A stretch of 64,000 bases of DNA from Schlegelella_A sp036263655 (GTDB lineage: Bacteria; Pseudomonadota; Gammaproteobacteria; Burkholderiales; Burkholderiaceae_C), in contig DATAGP010000013.1 of NCBI GenBank assembly GCA_036263655.1, positions 124,001 to 188,000 of the forward strand. Direction: 5' to 3'. The notes below the pieces were generated by a model. That model searched no databases. It saw only the letters and a program-made list of their open reading frames with translations, and had not been told where the DNA came from. Made by a program: the position numbers and the translations under genes. Positions 42,570 through 52,901 of the stretch are shown here, piece after piece (position 1 is the stretch's first letter; each line of letters opens with the position of its first letter).

Positions 42570-43217
42570 TCAGGCAGTGGATGCGTCGATCCGGGAATCG
42601 GCTTCGCGCACCGCGTCGCAGAAGCGGCGGATCGCCGCCGGGTCCTTCACGCCGCGCGACGATTCGACGCCGGAGGAGACGTCAACGGCCCAGGGCCGCA
42701 GCTGCTGGATGCCGGCAACGACGTTTTCGGCACGCAACCCACCAGACAAAACGAGCCGAAGCGGAACGCCGGGGGGAACGAGCGACCAATCGAAGACCTT
42801 TCCTCCGCCGCCGAAGCCTTCCACATGGGCATCGAGAAGAAGCGCACTGGCCCCTTCGAAACGGCGCGCGAAGTCTAGCAAATCGAGCCCCGCGGCCATG
42901 CGCGCGACCTTCACGTAGGGCCGGCCGTACGAGGCGCACTCCTCTGGCGTTTCGTCGCCATGGAACTGCAGCACCAGGCCGGGGATGGCGGCGAGCGCCG
43001 CCGATATCGCGGACGGTTCCGCGTTCACGAACAATCCCACCGGCGTGACGAACGGCGGCAGCTCCTGCGCCAGCGAGGTCGCCTGCGCCAGCGAGACGAA
43101 GCGCGGGCTGGGCGGATGGAAGACCAGGCCGATGGCGTCGGCGCCGGCGTCGACCGCCGCGGTCACGTCTGCCGGGCGCGACAGCCCGCAGACTTTGATC
43201 CGGGTGCGGCCGCTCAT
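42570..43217 (-). CDS. trpF: Phosphoribosylanthranilate isomerase
   Basis: 215 residues of TIM-barrel fold. General base C10 in IKVCGLSRP and general acid D129 in LLLDAHVEG are present; the phosphate-binding end VLSGGLRAENV and VDVSSGVESSRGVKD is intact. Third step of tryptophan synthesis. Stands alone from trpC, as usual in Betaproteobacteria. Confidence 0.95.
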   Translation of the reverse strand: MSGRTRIKVCGLSRPADVTAAVDAGADAIGLVFHPPSPRFVSLAQATSLAQELPPFVTPVGLFVNAEPSAISAALAAIPGLVLQFHGDETPEECASYGRPYVKVARMAAGLDLLDFARRFEGASALLLDAHVEGFGGGGKVFDWSLVPPGVPLRLVLSGGLRAENVVAGIQQLRPWAVDVSSGVESSRGVKDPAAIRRFCDAVREADSRIDASTA

Positions 43218-43244
43218 CGCCCAAGGCGAGCCGCGATCACGCCC

Positions 43245-44027
43245 TCAGGGCAGCCAGTCCATGGCCGGCGTGTGCTCGGGAATCGCATGGACGGCATCGT
43301 AGTACGGGCCCACGAAGTACAGGCCGTCCGGGGCAAAGGTCGCCGATGCGAGCGTCCGGTCGCGGGAAGCCAGCACCTCGGCGAGCCACGCCGGCGGCCT
43401 CGCGCCGCTGCCCACCGTGACCAGGCTGCCCATCAGGTTGCGGATCATGTGGTGCAGGAAGGCATCGGCCTCGAAGTCGAAGCGCCAGTACGCGCCGCGC
43501 CGCTCGACGGTCAAGGTGCGCAGCGTCTTGATCGGCGACGGCGCCTGGCATTCGGCCGAGCGGAAGGCGCTGAAGTCGTGCTGGCCGATCAGCGCCGCCG
43601 CCGCCTCGCGGAGCGCCCCGGCGTCGAGGCGGCGAAAGGTCCATCCCACGTGCCCGTTCTCGAGCGCCGGGCGGACCGGCGACTCCAGGAGGACGTAGGC
43701 ATAGCGGCGGCCGAGCGCGCTGGCCCGTGAATGAAAGCCGTCCGGGACCACCCGGCACCACTGCACGGCGATGTCGCGCGGGAGGTGCCGATTGGTGCCG
43801 CGGATCCACGCGTCGGTCCGGCGGACGACGTCGGTGTCGAGGTGGACGACCTGGTTGAGGGCATGCACGCCGGCGTCGGTGCGGCCTGCGCACACCGATC
43901 GAAGCGGCACCGCGGCGAACGCCGAGAGTGCGGCGTCGAGACGATCCTGCAAGGTGAGCCCGCCGGGCTGGCTCTGCCAGCCGTGATAGGCGGTGCCGCG
44001 GTAGGCGACGCCGAGGGCAACTCGCAC
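43245..44027 (-). CDS. truA: tRNA pseudouridine(38-40) synthase
   Basis: 260 residues from GTG 44027, giving MRVALGVAYRGTAYHGWQ, the usual TruA beginning, with GAGG 6 bases upstream. An ATG at 44072 would add 15 arginine-rich residues and reach 4 bp from fimV; this is less likely. Catalytic D51 lies in CAGRTDAGVHAL. Modifies positions 38-40 of tRNA anticodon arms. Confidence 0.93.
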   Translation of the reverse strand: MRVALGVAYRGTAYHGWQSQPGGLTLQDRLDAALSAFAAVPLRSVCAGRTDAGVHALNQVVHLDTDVVRRTDAWIRGTNRHLPRDIAVQWCRVVPDGFHSRASALGRRYAYVLLESPVRPALENGHVGWTFRRLDAGALREAAAALIGQHDFSAFRSAECQAPSPIKTLRTLTVERRGAYWRFDFEADAFLHHMIRNLMGSLVTVGSGARPPAWLAEVLASRDRTLASATFAPDGLYFVGPYYDAVHAIPEHTPAMDWLP

Positions 44028-44075
44028 GAGACCTCGTCGCCCTTCATGCCGCGCCGCCCGCGGGCGGCGCAACGA

Positions 44076-46862
44076 TCAGCCCAGGTCTTCCAGCATGCTC
44101 TGCGCCTTGGACTTCGTCGAGCCCGTGGCCGTCGTCAGGACTTCGCGCAGCAGGTCGCGCGCGCCGTCCTTGTCGCCGATGCGCTGGAATTCCTCGGCCA
44201 GCTCCATCTTGCGCGAGACCGGATCCCCGTTGCCCTCGTCCTCCATGACCGCGAGGTCGCCACCGTCGCTCATGGCCTTCGCGCCCGACGGGGGCGGATC
44301 GAGGTCGAGCGTGATCCCCGACAGGTCGAACACCAGCGGCTCGTCGCGGCGGTCAGGCTCGGCCGACGCCTCGTTGGCCACGAGCGGCATCTTGAGGGTG
44401 CTCGCCTGGAACGCCACCGGGGCGGCGGCGGGCCGCGGCGGGATGGCCTCGGTCGTATCGAGCGGGACAGGCTTCGAAGGCACGCCGACCTCGGGGTTGT
44501 CGAGGTCGAGGTCGACGTCGGTCAGCTGGCTGTCGCGCAGGTCGGTGTCGATGTTCGAGTGCCCAAACGCCGATTGCGTCGGCGTGATCGACTGCGGCAT
44601 CGTGCTGGCGCCGAGCGGCTCGGGGCGCGGCTGGCCGGCGTCCGTCGGGTGCTCCGGAGCGCCGCCGTCGCGGTAGAGGCTGTTCTCCGGATCGATCTGG
44701 GCGCCGAGCTCCTGGGCCTTGGCCCAGTCCTCGCCCTCGCCGCGCGTGAGCGCGAACAGCTGGGTTGCCAGCAGCTCGAAGCCCTTGATGTCGCGCCGCT
44801 TGGCATACACCTCGAGGAGCTTGGTCCGGATGGCGAGGCGCTCGGGATTGCTGCGCATCGCCTCCTTCAGGATCTCCTCGGCCTGCAGGTCGCGGCCGTA
44901 GGCCAGGTAGACGTCGGCCTCCGCGACCGGGTCGACGTCGCCGATGGCGTCGAGCTGCGACAGCGAATACGTCATCGACGACGACGAGCCGGCGGCATCG
45001 CGCGTGTCGATCCGCTGGCCGCCGCTGGCGCCGAAGAACGAGTCCGGCTGCAGGCGGCTCTCGAGGAACGATGTCTCGCCGCTGTCCTTCTTCGAGCGCT
45101 GGGTGAAGCGGTAGATGCCGAAGGCGCCCAGCAGGACGGCGAGCAGCCCGCCCAGCAGATAGAGCGGGTTCGCCAGCAGCGAATCGACCAGGCTCGGCTC
45201 GGGCGTCGCGACCACCGGCGGGCGGGTCGCAGGGCGCGGCGCGACGGCAGCGCTGGCCGGACGGGCGGCGGCCAGGGCCGGCGTGCTGGCGCTGGCCGTC
45301 ACGGGGGGCGTCGTCACCACGACAGCCGGGACGGCCGGTACGGACGACGCCGCCGGGATCGCCGGAGTCGACGGCGTCGGCGGTGCGACCACGGCTTGCG
45401 GCACGCCGGCGGCCGGCGGCACGATGGCGGGCGCCGGCACGATGGCGGGCGCGGGCACCACCGCTGGCGCCGGCGTCGGCGTGGCGGGCGTGGCGGCCGG
45501 CGTCGGTGTCGGCGCGGCAGCGACGACAACCGGGGGCGTGGACGGGGACGTCGACGGCGAGGGGCGAGCCATCGACGGCGGCGGGCTCGTCGGCGCGGTG
45601 GCAGTCGGGGGAACAGCCGGAGTCGCGGGCGGCACCGCACCCGGCAGGCGCTTCAGTGCCTCGAGGTTCTTGTTGAGCTCGGCGACGCGGGCGGCATCGG
45701 CCTGCTTGGCGCGCTCAGCCGACAGGCGTGCTTCGGCGCTGGTGGCGGCTGCGGCGGGTGCAACGCCGGGCTTGGTGAGCGTGAGCTTGTCCGGCGTCGG
45801 CGTCGTGGCCTGCTTCCGGTCTTCGACCGAAGCCTGGACCGTTCCCTTCGCCTTCTGCGCGCTCGACTCCTCGCGCGGCGCCAGCGTCGACGAGGCGAGG
45901 CGCTGACGGTAAGCGCCGAAGTCGGCGCTTTGCGCCGTGATCGTCTGCCGCGCCTCGGCGGGCGGTACGGCCTGGGCGGTCTCGGCAGAGGGCACCGAGA
46001 GCACCACGCCGGCGCGCAGGCGGTTCATGTTGCTGCCGACGAAGGCATTCGGATTCGCGCGGAAGAGCGACACCAGCATCTGGTCGAGCGAGACACCCGG
46101 ACGCTGCGTGCGGCCGGCGATCTTCGACAGGGAATCGCCGCTTCGCACCCGGTACTCGTCGCCGCTGAGGGCCGGTCCGCGCGCGGCCTGGCTCGACCCC
46201 TCGTTGCCGCGCGACTCCGCCGGCGTGCGCACGGCGGCGGAACGTGCTTCGGCAGCAGCGGCGCGCTCGGCAGCGCGGCGCTGGCGCGCCTCGGCGCGGG
46301 CAGCCTCGCGGGCCTCGCGGGCCTCGCGCGCCGATGCGGTCGGAACGCTGGGCTCGAGCGGTACCGGCGCGCGCGGCGAAGCGGTGATGACCGGCGAAGT
46401 GGTCGTTCCGGCGGGTGCCGGCGTCGAGGCACCTGCGCGCACGGACGGCGGCGGATCGAACAGCAACGTGTACTCGCGGACCAGCCGACCGGTCGCCCAG
46501 GAAATTTCCAGGATGACGTCGACGAACGGCTCCTGGACGCCGCGTTCGCTGATCAGCCGGACGAACAGGCGCCCGTCGGCGCGCTTCTCGAGGGTGGCGC
46601 GGGTGCTCGGGAGCACCGGGTTGTAGTCGACGTTGGCGGCCCGGTAGGACTCCGGCGGCGCGATGCGGATGCGCAGGTTCGCCTGCTCCTCGGGCGTCAT
46701 GCTGGTGATGTCGATCTCGGCGCGGAGCACCTCGCCGAGGGACGACTGGACGTTGAGGCGGCCGAGGCCGAGCGCAGACGCGAGGGGAGACGCGAGACAG
46801 AGCGCAGCAGCAGCGATGCTCGTCAGCGCGAAGCGCCCCGAGTACTTGAGTTTTCTTTTCAA
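44076..46862 (-). CDS. fimV: FimV-like peptidoglycan-binding inner-membrane hub protein
   Basis: 928 residues from TTG 46862 with GGGAGA 6 bases upstream. Signal sequence 1-30, the FimV N-terminal domain (LGRLNVQSSLGEVLRAEIDI), a LysM domain near 236-292 (YRVRSGDSLSKIAGRTQ), a very Pro/Ala/Thr-rich linker (about 400-580), one membrane segment (about 588-608, LYLLGGLLAVLLGAFGIYRF) and a cytoplasmic acidic part with TPR-like repeats ending in RKMELAEEFQRIGDKDGARDLLREVL. In Pseudomonas FimV organises type IV pili, twitching and polar assembly. No other pilus gene is near. Confidence 0.93.
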   Translation of the reverse strand: MKRKLKYSGRFALTSIAAAALCLASPLASALGLGRLNVQSSLGEVLRAEIDITSMTPEEQANLRIRIAPPESYRAANVDYNPVLPSTRATLEKRADGRLFVRLISERGVQEPFVDVILEISWATGRLVREYTLLFDPPPSVRAGASTPAPAGTTTSPVITASPRAPVPLEPSVPTASAREAREAREAARAEARQRRAAERAAAAEARSAAVRTPAESRGNEGSSQAARGPALSGDEYRVRSGDSLSKIAGRTQRPGVSLDQMLVSLFRANPNAFVGSNMNRLRAGVVLSVPSAETAQAVPPAEARQTITAQSADFGAYRQRLASSTLAPREESSAQKAKGTVQASVEDRKQATTPTPDKLTLTKPGVAPAAAATSAEARLSAERAKQADAARVAELNKNLEALKRLPGAVPPATPAVPPTATAPTSPPPSMARPSPSTSPSTPPVVVAAAPTPTPAATPATPTPAPAVVPAPAIVPAPAIVPPAAGVPQAVVAPPTPSTPAIPAASSVPAVPAVVVTTPPVTASASTPALAAARPASAAVAPRPATRPPVVATPEPSLVDSLLANPLYLLGGLLAVLLGAFGIYRFTQRSKKDSGETSFLESRLQPDSFFGASGGQRIDTRDAAGSSSSMTYSLSQLDAIGDVDPVAEADVYLAYGRDLQAEEILKEAMRSNPERLAIRTKLLEVYAKRRDIKGFELLATQLFALTRGEGEDWAKAQELGAQIDPENSLYRDGGAPEHPTDAGQPRPEPLGASTMPQSITPTQSAFGHSNIDTDLRDSQLTDVDLDLDNPEVGVPSKPVPLDTTEAIPPRPAAAPVAFQASTLKMPLVANEASAEPDRRDEPLVFDLSGITLDLDPPPSGAKAMSDGGDLAVMEDEGNGDPVSRKMELAEEFQRIGDKDGARDLLREVLTTATGSTKSKAQSMLEDLG

Positions 46863-46883
46863 GGCGTCTCCCGAAAGGACGAA

Positions 46884-46905
46884 GCGGACCCGACGTGGGG
46901 TCCGC
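46884..46905 (-). other. Hairpin in the fimV leader
   Basis: A perfect 8-bp stem GCGGACCC / GGGTCCGC with a 6-nt loop, 22 nt upstream of the fimV TTG. Without a T-run it is not an intrinsic terminator; it may influence translation from the TTG start. Confidence 0.4.
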
Positions 46906-47005
46906 CATGACGGCGCGGCCGATCCGTTGACCCGCCGATCTCGATCAAGCCGACTCCGACGTCCCCGAGACGGCCTGGGAAAGTGCTGATCGCAAGACGG
47001 AAATC

Positions 47006-47034
47006 ACCATAACATCAGCGATATAGGGTGACAA
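47006..47034 (-). promoter_or_regulatory. Sigma70-type promoter of fimV and downstream genes
   Basis: TTGTCA (47034-47029) and TATGGT (47011-47006) are separated by exactly 17 nt on the minus strand, matching 5 and 4 consensus positions. A start near 46999 gives a leader of about 137 nt. The surrounding 271-bp gap between asd and fimV is noticeably AT-richer than the genes. Confidence 0.65.
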
Positions 47035-47115
47035 GCTCATGCATTGGCTGACGTTCGCGCAATCGGCTGTTACGAGTCTTCTTACCGCCAATGTTGCGAC
47101 CCGACAACGAGTTCG

Positions 47116-47136
47116 TGAGCGAAAGTCTCTCGCTCA
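47116..47136 (-). terminator. Hairpin overlapping the asd stop codon
   Basis: A perfect 7-bp stem TGAGCGA / TCGCTCA with a 7-nt loop begins at the asd stop codon. No T-run follows, so termination is doubtful, but the position at the end of the leuCDB-asd run fits an end-of-operon structure. Confidence 0.35.
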
Positions 47137-48252
47137 TCGCTCGAGCAGGATGCGCAGCATCCGCCTCAACGGCTCCGCGGCGCCCCACAGCAGCTGATCG
47201 CCGATGGTGAACGCGCCGAGGTAGCGCTCGCCCATCGCCAGCTTGCGCAGGCGCCCCACGGGGATGGTCATCGTTCCGGTCACGGCGACCGGCGTCAGCT
47301 CGCGCACGCTGTCGACGCGCGTGTTCGGAACGACCTTCACCCATTCGTTGTCGGCGCGAATCATGGCCTCTATGTCGGCCAGCGGCACGTCGGACTTGAG
47401 CTTCATCGTCAGCGACTGGCTGTGGCAGCGCATCGCGCCGACGCGCACGCAGGTGGAGTCGATCGGCAGGGAAGCGTCGCCGCCGCGGCCGAGGATCTTG
47501 TTCGTCTCGGCCGCACCCTTCCACTCCTCCAGGCTGGTGCCGTCGCCCCGGTCGATGTCGATCCACGGGATGAGGCTGCCGCCGAGCGGCACGCCGAAGT
47601 TCGCCGTCTCCTCGGCCGACATCGACCGCTGCCGATGCGCGATGCGGCGGTCGATCTCGAGGATCGCGGACTTGGGGTCGGCCAGCAGGTCGCGTACCTC
47701 GGCGTTCAGCGTGCCGTACTGCGTCAGCAGCTCGCGCATGTGCTGCGCACCGCCGCCGGAAGCCGCCTGGTACGTCGTGCAGGTCATCCACTCGACGAGG
47801 TCGGCCTTGAAGAGCGCGCCGACGCCCATCAGCATGCAGCTCACCGTGCAGTTGCCGCCGATGTAGTTGCGGATCCCGCGCGACAGCGCCTGGTCGATGA
47901 CGTTGCGATTGACGGGGTCGAGGACGATCACGGCGTCGTCCTGCATCCGCAGCGTCTTGGCGGCGTCGATCCACACGCCCTTCCAGCCGGCGGCGCGCAG
48001 GCGTGGGTAGACGTCCTTGGTGTACTCGCCGCCCTGGGCGGTGATGACGACGCTGCAGCGCTTCAGCGCCTCGAGGTCGTAGGCATCCTGAAGAATCGGC
48101 TCGTTCTTCGCCTGCGGCGGCGCCTTCCCGCCCTTGTCGCTGGTGCTGAAGAAGAGCGGCTCGATGAGCTCGAAGTCGCCTTCGGCCTGCATGCGCTCCA
48201 GCAGCACGGAGCCGACCATGCCGCGCCATCCGACCAATCCCGTGAGTTCCAT
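47134..48252 (-). CDS. asd: Aspartate-semialdehyde dehydrogenase
   Basis: 372 residues. The NADP loop is VGWRGMVGSVL (7-17); the acyl-thioester cysteine is C135 in GGNCTVSCM and the catalytic histidine lies in MRCHSQSLTM. Length and inserts fit the gram-negative enzyme. Makes aspartate semialdehyde for lysine, methionine and threonine. The leuB-asd-fimV order is typical of Betaproteobacteria; leuB is 78 bp upstream. Confidence 0.96.
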   Translation of the reverse strand: MELTGLVGWRGMVGSVLLERMQAEGDFELIEPLFFSTSDKGGKAPPQAKNEPILQDAYDLEALKRCSVVITAQGGEYTKDVYPRLRAAGWKGVWIDAAKTLRMQDDAVIVLDPVNRNVIDQALSRGIRNYIGGNCTVSCMLMGVGALFKADLVEWMTCTTYQAASGGGAQHMRELLTQYGTLNAEVRDLLADPKSAILEIDRRIAHRQRSMSAEETANFGVPLGGSLIPWIDIDRGDGTSLEEWKGAAETNKILGRGGDASLPIDSTCVRVGAMRCHSQSLTMKLKSDVPLADIEAMIRADNEWVKVVPNTRVDSVRELTPVAVTGTMTIPVGRLRKLAMGERYLGAFTIGDQLLWGAAEPLRRMLRILLER

Positions 48253-48330
48253 CGTCGTCCCGTCCTGTGGTGAGGTGCCTCTTCTGCCCGGCCGCCTGCG
48301 CCGGGAACGGGCAAGACGAGCGGGCGCGTA

Positions 48331-49434
<1,104 letters not shown>

Positions 49435-49444
49435 GCGCTTCCCG

Positions 49445-50092
49445 TCAGCGGACCGTGGCGCCCAGCCACGGCTTGCTCCGCAGCCGCTCGGCCTCGAAGG
49501 CGCGAATGGCGTCGGCGTGGCGCAGCGTCAAGGCGATGTCGTCGTAGCCGCCGAGCAGGCAGAACTTGCGGAATCCGTCGACCTCGAACGGCAACTCCTG
49601 CCCGTCGGGCCTCAGGACGACCTGCCTCTCGAGGTCGATCGTGAGCTGGTAGCCGGGGAACGCCGCCACCTCGTCGAACAGCGAGGCGACCTCGCGCTCC
49701 GAGAGGCGGATGGGCAGCAGGCCGTTCTTGAAGCAGTTGTTGAAGAAGATGTCGGCGTAGCTCGGGGCGATCAGGGCGCGGAAGCCGTACTGCTCCAGGG
49801 CCCAGGGCGCGTGCTCGCGCGACGAGCCGCAGCCGAAGTTCCTGCGCGCGAGCAGGATCGAGGCGCCCCGAAAGCGCGGCTGGTTCAGCACGAAGTCGGG
49901 GTTCAGTCGACGCGAGGCCGGATCCTGCCCGGGTTCGCCGTGGTCGAGGAAGCGCCACTCGTCGAACAGGTTCTCGCCGAAGCCCGACTTGCGGATCGAC
50001 TTCAGGAACTGCTTGGGGATGATCGCGTCGGTGTCGACGTTCTCGCGGTCCATCGGCGCGACCAGCCCGGTATGCACTCGAAACGGCGTCAT
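49445..50092 (-). CDS. leuD: 3-isopropylmalate dehydratase small subunit
   Basis: 215 residues, the swivel domain of the aconitase family. DTDAIIPKQFLK (20-31) and NFGCGSSREHAPWAL are diagnostic. Forms the isomerase with LeuC, from which it is separated by 12 bp. No entericidin-type small gene lies between leuC and leuD, unlike in some relatives. Confidence 0.96.
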   Translation of the reverse strand: MTPFRVHTGLVAPMDRENVDTDAIIPKQFLKSIRKSGFGENLFDEWRFLDHGEPGQDPASRRLNPDFVLNQPRFRGASILLARRNFGCGSSREHAPWALEQYGFRALIAPSYADIFFNNCFKNGLLPIRLSEREVASLFDEVAAFPGYQLTIDLERQVVLRPDGQELPFEVDGFRKFCLLGGYDDIALTLRHADAIRAFEAERLRSKPWLGATVR

Positions 50093-50104
50093 GGCGATCG
50101 CTCC

Positions 50105-51514
50105 TCAGCCCAGCCGACGCACGTCGACGAAGTGGCCCTCGATGGCCGCCGCGGCCGCCATGGCCGGGCTGACGAGATGGGTGCGGCCGCCGGCGCCCTG
50201 GCGGCCTTCGAAGTTCCGGTTGCTGGTCGACGCGCATCGCTCGCCCGGCTCGAGGCGGTCGGCGTTCATCGCCAGGCACATCGAGCAACCAGGCTCGCGC
50301 CACTCGAAGCCGGCGTTCTTGAAGACGGCATCGAGCCCTTCCCTCTCGGCCTGCTGCTTGACCAGGCCCGAGCCGGGCACCACGAGCGCGAGCCGGACGT
50401 TCGGCGCGATGCGCGCGCCGAGCCGCCGCACGACGGCGGCGGCCTCGCGCAGATCCTCGATGCGCGAGTTGGTGCACGAGCCGATGAAGACCTTGTCGAT
50501 GCGGATGTCGGAGATCGGCAGGTTCGGCGCCAGGTCCATGTACTTCAGCGCCCGCTCCATCGCGTCGCGCTTGCCCGGGTCCTTCTCGCGGTCGGGGTCG
50601 GGCACCCGGTCCTCGATCGACAGCACCATCTCCGGCGACGTGCCCCAGGTGACCTGCGGCACGACGGTGCTCGCGTCGATGTCAACCACCGCGTCCCAGT
50701 GCGCATCGGGGTCGGATTGCAGCGTCGACCAGTAGCGGACCGCGGCGTCCCACTCGGCGCCGCGCGGGCTGTACGGGCGGCCCTTGACATAGGCGATCGT
50801 CGTCTCGTCGACGCCGATGAGGCCCGCCCGCGCGCCGGCCTCGATCGCCATGTTGCAGACCGTCATGCGCCCTTCCATCGACAGGGCGCGGATCGCCGAG
50901 CCGGCGAACTCGATCGTGTAGCCCGTGCCGCCGGCCGTGCCGATCCTGCCGATGATCGCCAGCACGATGTCCTTGGCGCTGCAGCCGTGCCCCAGGCGGC
51001 CTTCGACGCGCACCAGCATGTTCTTCGCCTTGCGCGCGAGCAGCGTCTGCGTGGCCAGCACGTGCTCGACCTCGCTGGTGCCGATGCCGTGCGCGAGCGC
51101 GCCGAACGCGCCGTGCGTGGAGGTGTGCGAGTCGCCGCAGACCACGGTCATGCCGGGCAGCGTCGCGCCCTGCTCCGGACCGATCACGTGAACGATGCCC
51201 TGGCGCACGTCGTTCATCTTGAACTGGGTGACGCCGTGCCGATCGCAGTTGGCGTCGAGCGTGTCGACCTGCAGCTTCGAGATCGGATCGGCGATGCCCT
51301 GCGAGCGGTCGGTCGTCGGCACGTTGTGATCGCTGACCGCCAGGTTGGCGGACAGCCGCCAGACCTTGCGGCCCGCCTGCTCGATGCCTTCGAAGGCCTG
51401 CGGGCTGGTCACCTCGTGGACGAGGTGGCGGTCGATGTAGAGCAGGGCCGTACCGTCGTCCTCGCACCGGACGACGTGCTCGTCCCAGATCTTGTCGTAG
51501 AGGGTACGGCCCAT
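50105..51514 (-). CDS. leuC: 3-isopropylmalate dehydratase large subunit
   Basis: 469 residues from ATG 51514. The [4Fe-4S] cysteines lie in GSCTNSR and in PGCSMCLAM. VCGDSHTSTHGAFGALAHGIG is the aconitase-family signature. Isomerises 2- to 3-isopropylmalate. It is only 20 bp after gltA, so TCA and leucine genes may share transcripts. Confidence 0.97.
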   Translation of the reverse strand: MGRTLYDKIWDEHVVRCEDDGTALLYIDRHLVHEVTSPQAFEGIEQAGRKVWRLSANLAVSDHNVPTTDRSQGIADPISKLQVDTLDANCDRHGVTQFKMNDVRQGIVHVIGPEQGATLPGMTVVCGDSHTSTHGAFGALAHGIGTSEVEHVLATQTLLARKAKNMLVRVEGRLGHGCSAKDIVLAIIGRIGTAGGTGYTIEFAGSAIRALSMEGRMTVCNMAIEAGARAGLIGVDETTIAYVKGRPYSPRGAEWDAAVRYWSTLQSDPDAHWDAVVDIDASTVVPQVTWGTSPEMVLSIEDRVPDPDREKDPGKRDAMERALKYMDLAPNLPISDIRIDKVFIGSCTNSRIEDLREAAAVVRRLGARIAPNVRLALVVPGSGLVKQQAEREGLDAVFKNAGFEWREPGCSMCLAMNADRLEPGERCASTSNRNFEGRQGAGGRTHLVSPAMAAAAAIEGHFVDVRRLG

Positions 51515-51534
51515 GGCGTGTCTCCTGCCTGTGC

Positions 51535-52845
51535 TCAACGCCGGGAGATCGGCGGAACCTCGCGCTGCGTCGCCCCGGTAAAGAGCTGGCGCGGCCGGCC
51601 GATCTTGTACTCCGGGTCGCCGATCATCTCGTTCAGCTGGGCGATCCAGCCGACGGTGCGGGCCAGCGCGAAGATGGCCGTGAAGAGGCTGACCGGGATG
51701 CCGATCGCCCGCTGCACGATCCCGGAATAGAAATCGACGTTCGGGTAGAGCTTGCGAGCGACGAAGTACTCGTCCTCGAGGGCGATCTTCTCGAGCGACA
51801 TCGCCAGCTTGAAGATCGGATCGTCGTGCAGGCCGAGCGCGTCGAGCACCTCGTGGCAGGTCTCGCGCATGAGCTTGGCGCGCGGGTCGTAGTTCTTGTA
51901 GACCCTGTGCCCGAAGCCCATCAGCTTGATGCCGGAGTTCTTGTCCTTCACCTGCTTGACGAAGTCGCCGATCTTCTCGACGCCGCCGGCGCGGTGCATG
52001 TCCTCGAGCATGGTCAGCGCCGCCTCGTTGGCGCCGCCGTGCGCCGGTCCCCACAGGCAGGCGACCCCGGCGGCGATCGCCGCGAACGGGTTGGTGCCCG
52101 AGGAGCCGCACAGCCGCACCGTCGACGTCGAGGCGTTCTGCTCGTGGTCGGCATGCAGGATGAAGATCCGGTCCATCGCCCGCACGAGCACCTCGTTCGG
52201 GACGTACTCCTCGCACGGGGTGGCGAACATCATGCGCATGAAGTTGCCGGCGTAGGAGAGCTCGTTCTTCGGGTAGATGTAGGGCTGGCCGATGGTGTAC
52301 TTGTAGGCCATCGACACCAGGGTCGGCATCTTGGCGATCAGGCGGATCGCCGAGATCTCGCGGTGCACCGGGTTATTGATGTCGGTGGAGTCGTGATAGA
52401 AGGCCGAGAGCGCCCCGACGAGCCCGGTCATGATCGCCATCGGGTGGGCGTCGCGCCTGAAGCCGCGCAGGAAGAACTGCATCTGCTCGTTGACCATCGT
52501 GTGCCGGGTCACGAGATCGCTGAAGGCCTCCTTCTCCGCGCCTGTCGGCAGCTCCCCCTTCAGCAGCAGGTAGCAGGTCTCGAGGTAGTCGCACTGCGTC
52601 GCCAGCTGCTCGATGGGGTAGCCGCGGTAGAGCAGCTCGCCCTTGTCGCCGTCGATGTAGGTGATGGTCGAGTTGCACGCCGCCGTCGACAGGAAGCCCG
52701 GGTCGTAGGTGAACTTGCCCGTCTGGCCGTAGAGCTTGCGGATGTCGATGACTTCCGGGCCGATGGTGCCGCGGTAGATGGGCAGGTCCATGCTCGGGCT
52801 GCCGTCCGAGAACGAGAGAGTGGCTTTGGCGTCGGACGGTGTCAT
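51535..52845 (-). CDS. gltA: Citrate synthase (type II)
   Basis: 436 residues, hexameric gram-negative type. The catalytic triad is H269 (GPAHGGANE), H313 (GFGHRVYKNYDPR) and D371 (PNVDFYSG). The N-terminal beta-domain typical of NADH-sensitive type II enzymes is present (about 10-60). Preceded by GAGGA. A terminator-like hairpin separates it from sdhE. Confidence 0.97.
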   Translation of the reverse strand: MTPSDAKATLSFSDGSPSMDLPIYRGTIGPEVIDIRKLYGQTGKFTYDPGFLSTAACNSTITYIDGDKGELLYRGYPIEQLATQCDYLETCYLLLKGELPTGAEKEAFSDLVTRHTMVNEQMQFFLRGFRRDAHPMAIMTGLVGALSAFYHDSTDINNPVHREISAIRLIAKMPTLVSMAYKYTIGQPYIYPKNELSYAGNFMRMMFATPCEEYVPNEVLVRAMDRIFILHADHEQNASTSTVRLCGSSGTNPFAAIAAGVACLWGPAHGGANEAALTMLEDMHRAGGVEKIGDFVKQVKDKNSGIKLMGFGHRVYKNYDPRAKLMRETCHEVLDALGLHDDPIFKLAMSLEKIALEDEYFVARKLYPNVDFYSGIVQRAIGIPVSLFTAIFALARTVGWIAQLNEMIGDPEYKIGRPRQLFTGATQREVPPISRR

Positions 52846-52857
52846 GCGAGTCCTCGA

Positions 52858-52901
52858 ATGAAAAGCTGAAGCGAAGAGCGGGCCGTCGAACGCGCTTCAG
52901 C
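52858..52901 (-). terminator. Terminator or attenuator between sdhE and gltA
   Basis: On the minus strand a perfect 9-bp stem GCTGAAGCG / CGCTTCAGC with a 19-nt loop begins at the sdhE stop and is followed by TTTTC. It has the form of a Rho-independent terminator yet stands only 13-15 bp before the gltA start, leaving almost no room for a gltA promoter after it. Confidence 0.65.

Noticed and set aside
45380..45680. Repetitive GC-rich stretch in fimV as a possible CRISPR or minisatellite
   Set aside because: It is codon-level Pro/Ala/Thr repetition of the protein linker without regular repeat-spacer units.
43731..46910. A very long open frame on the plus strand, antisense to truA and fimV
   Set aside because: Its translation is repetitive Arg/Gly/Ala/Asp without any domain, typical of the shadow of a GC-rich gene; fimV on the other strand has clear domains.
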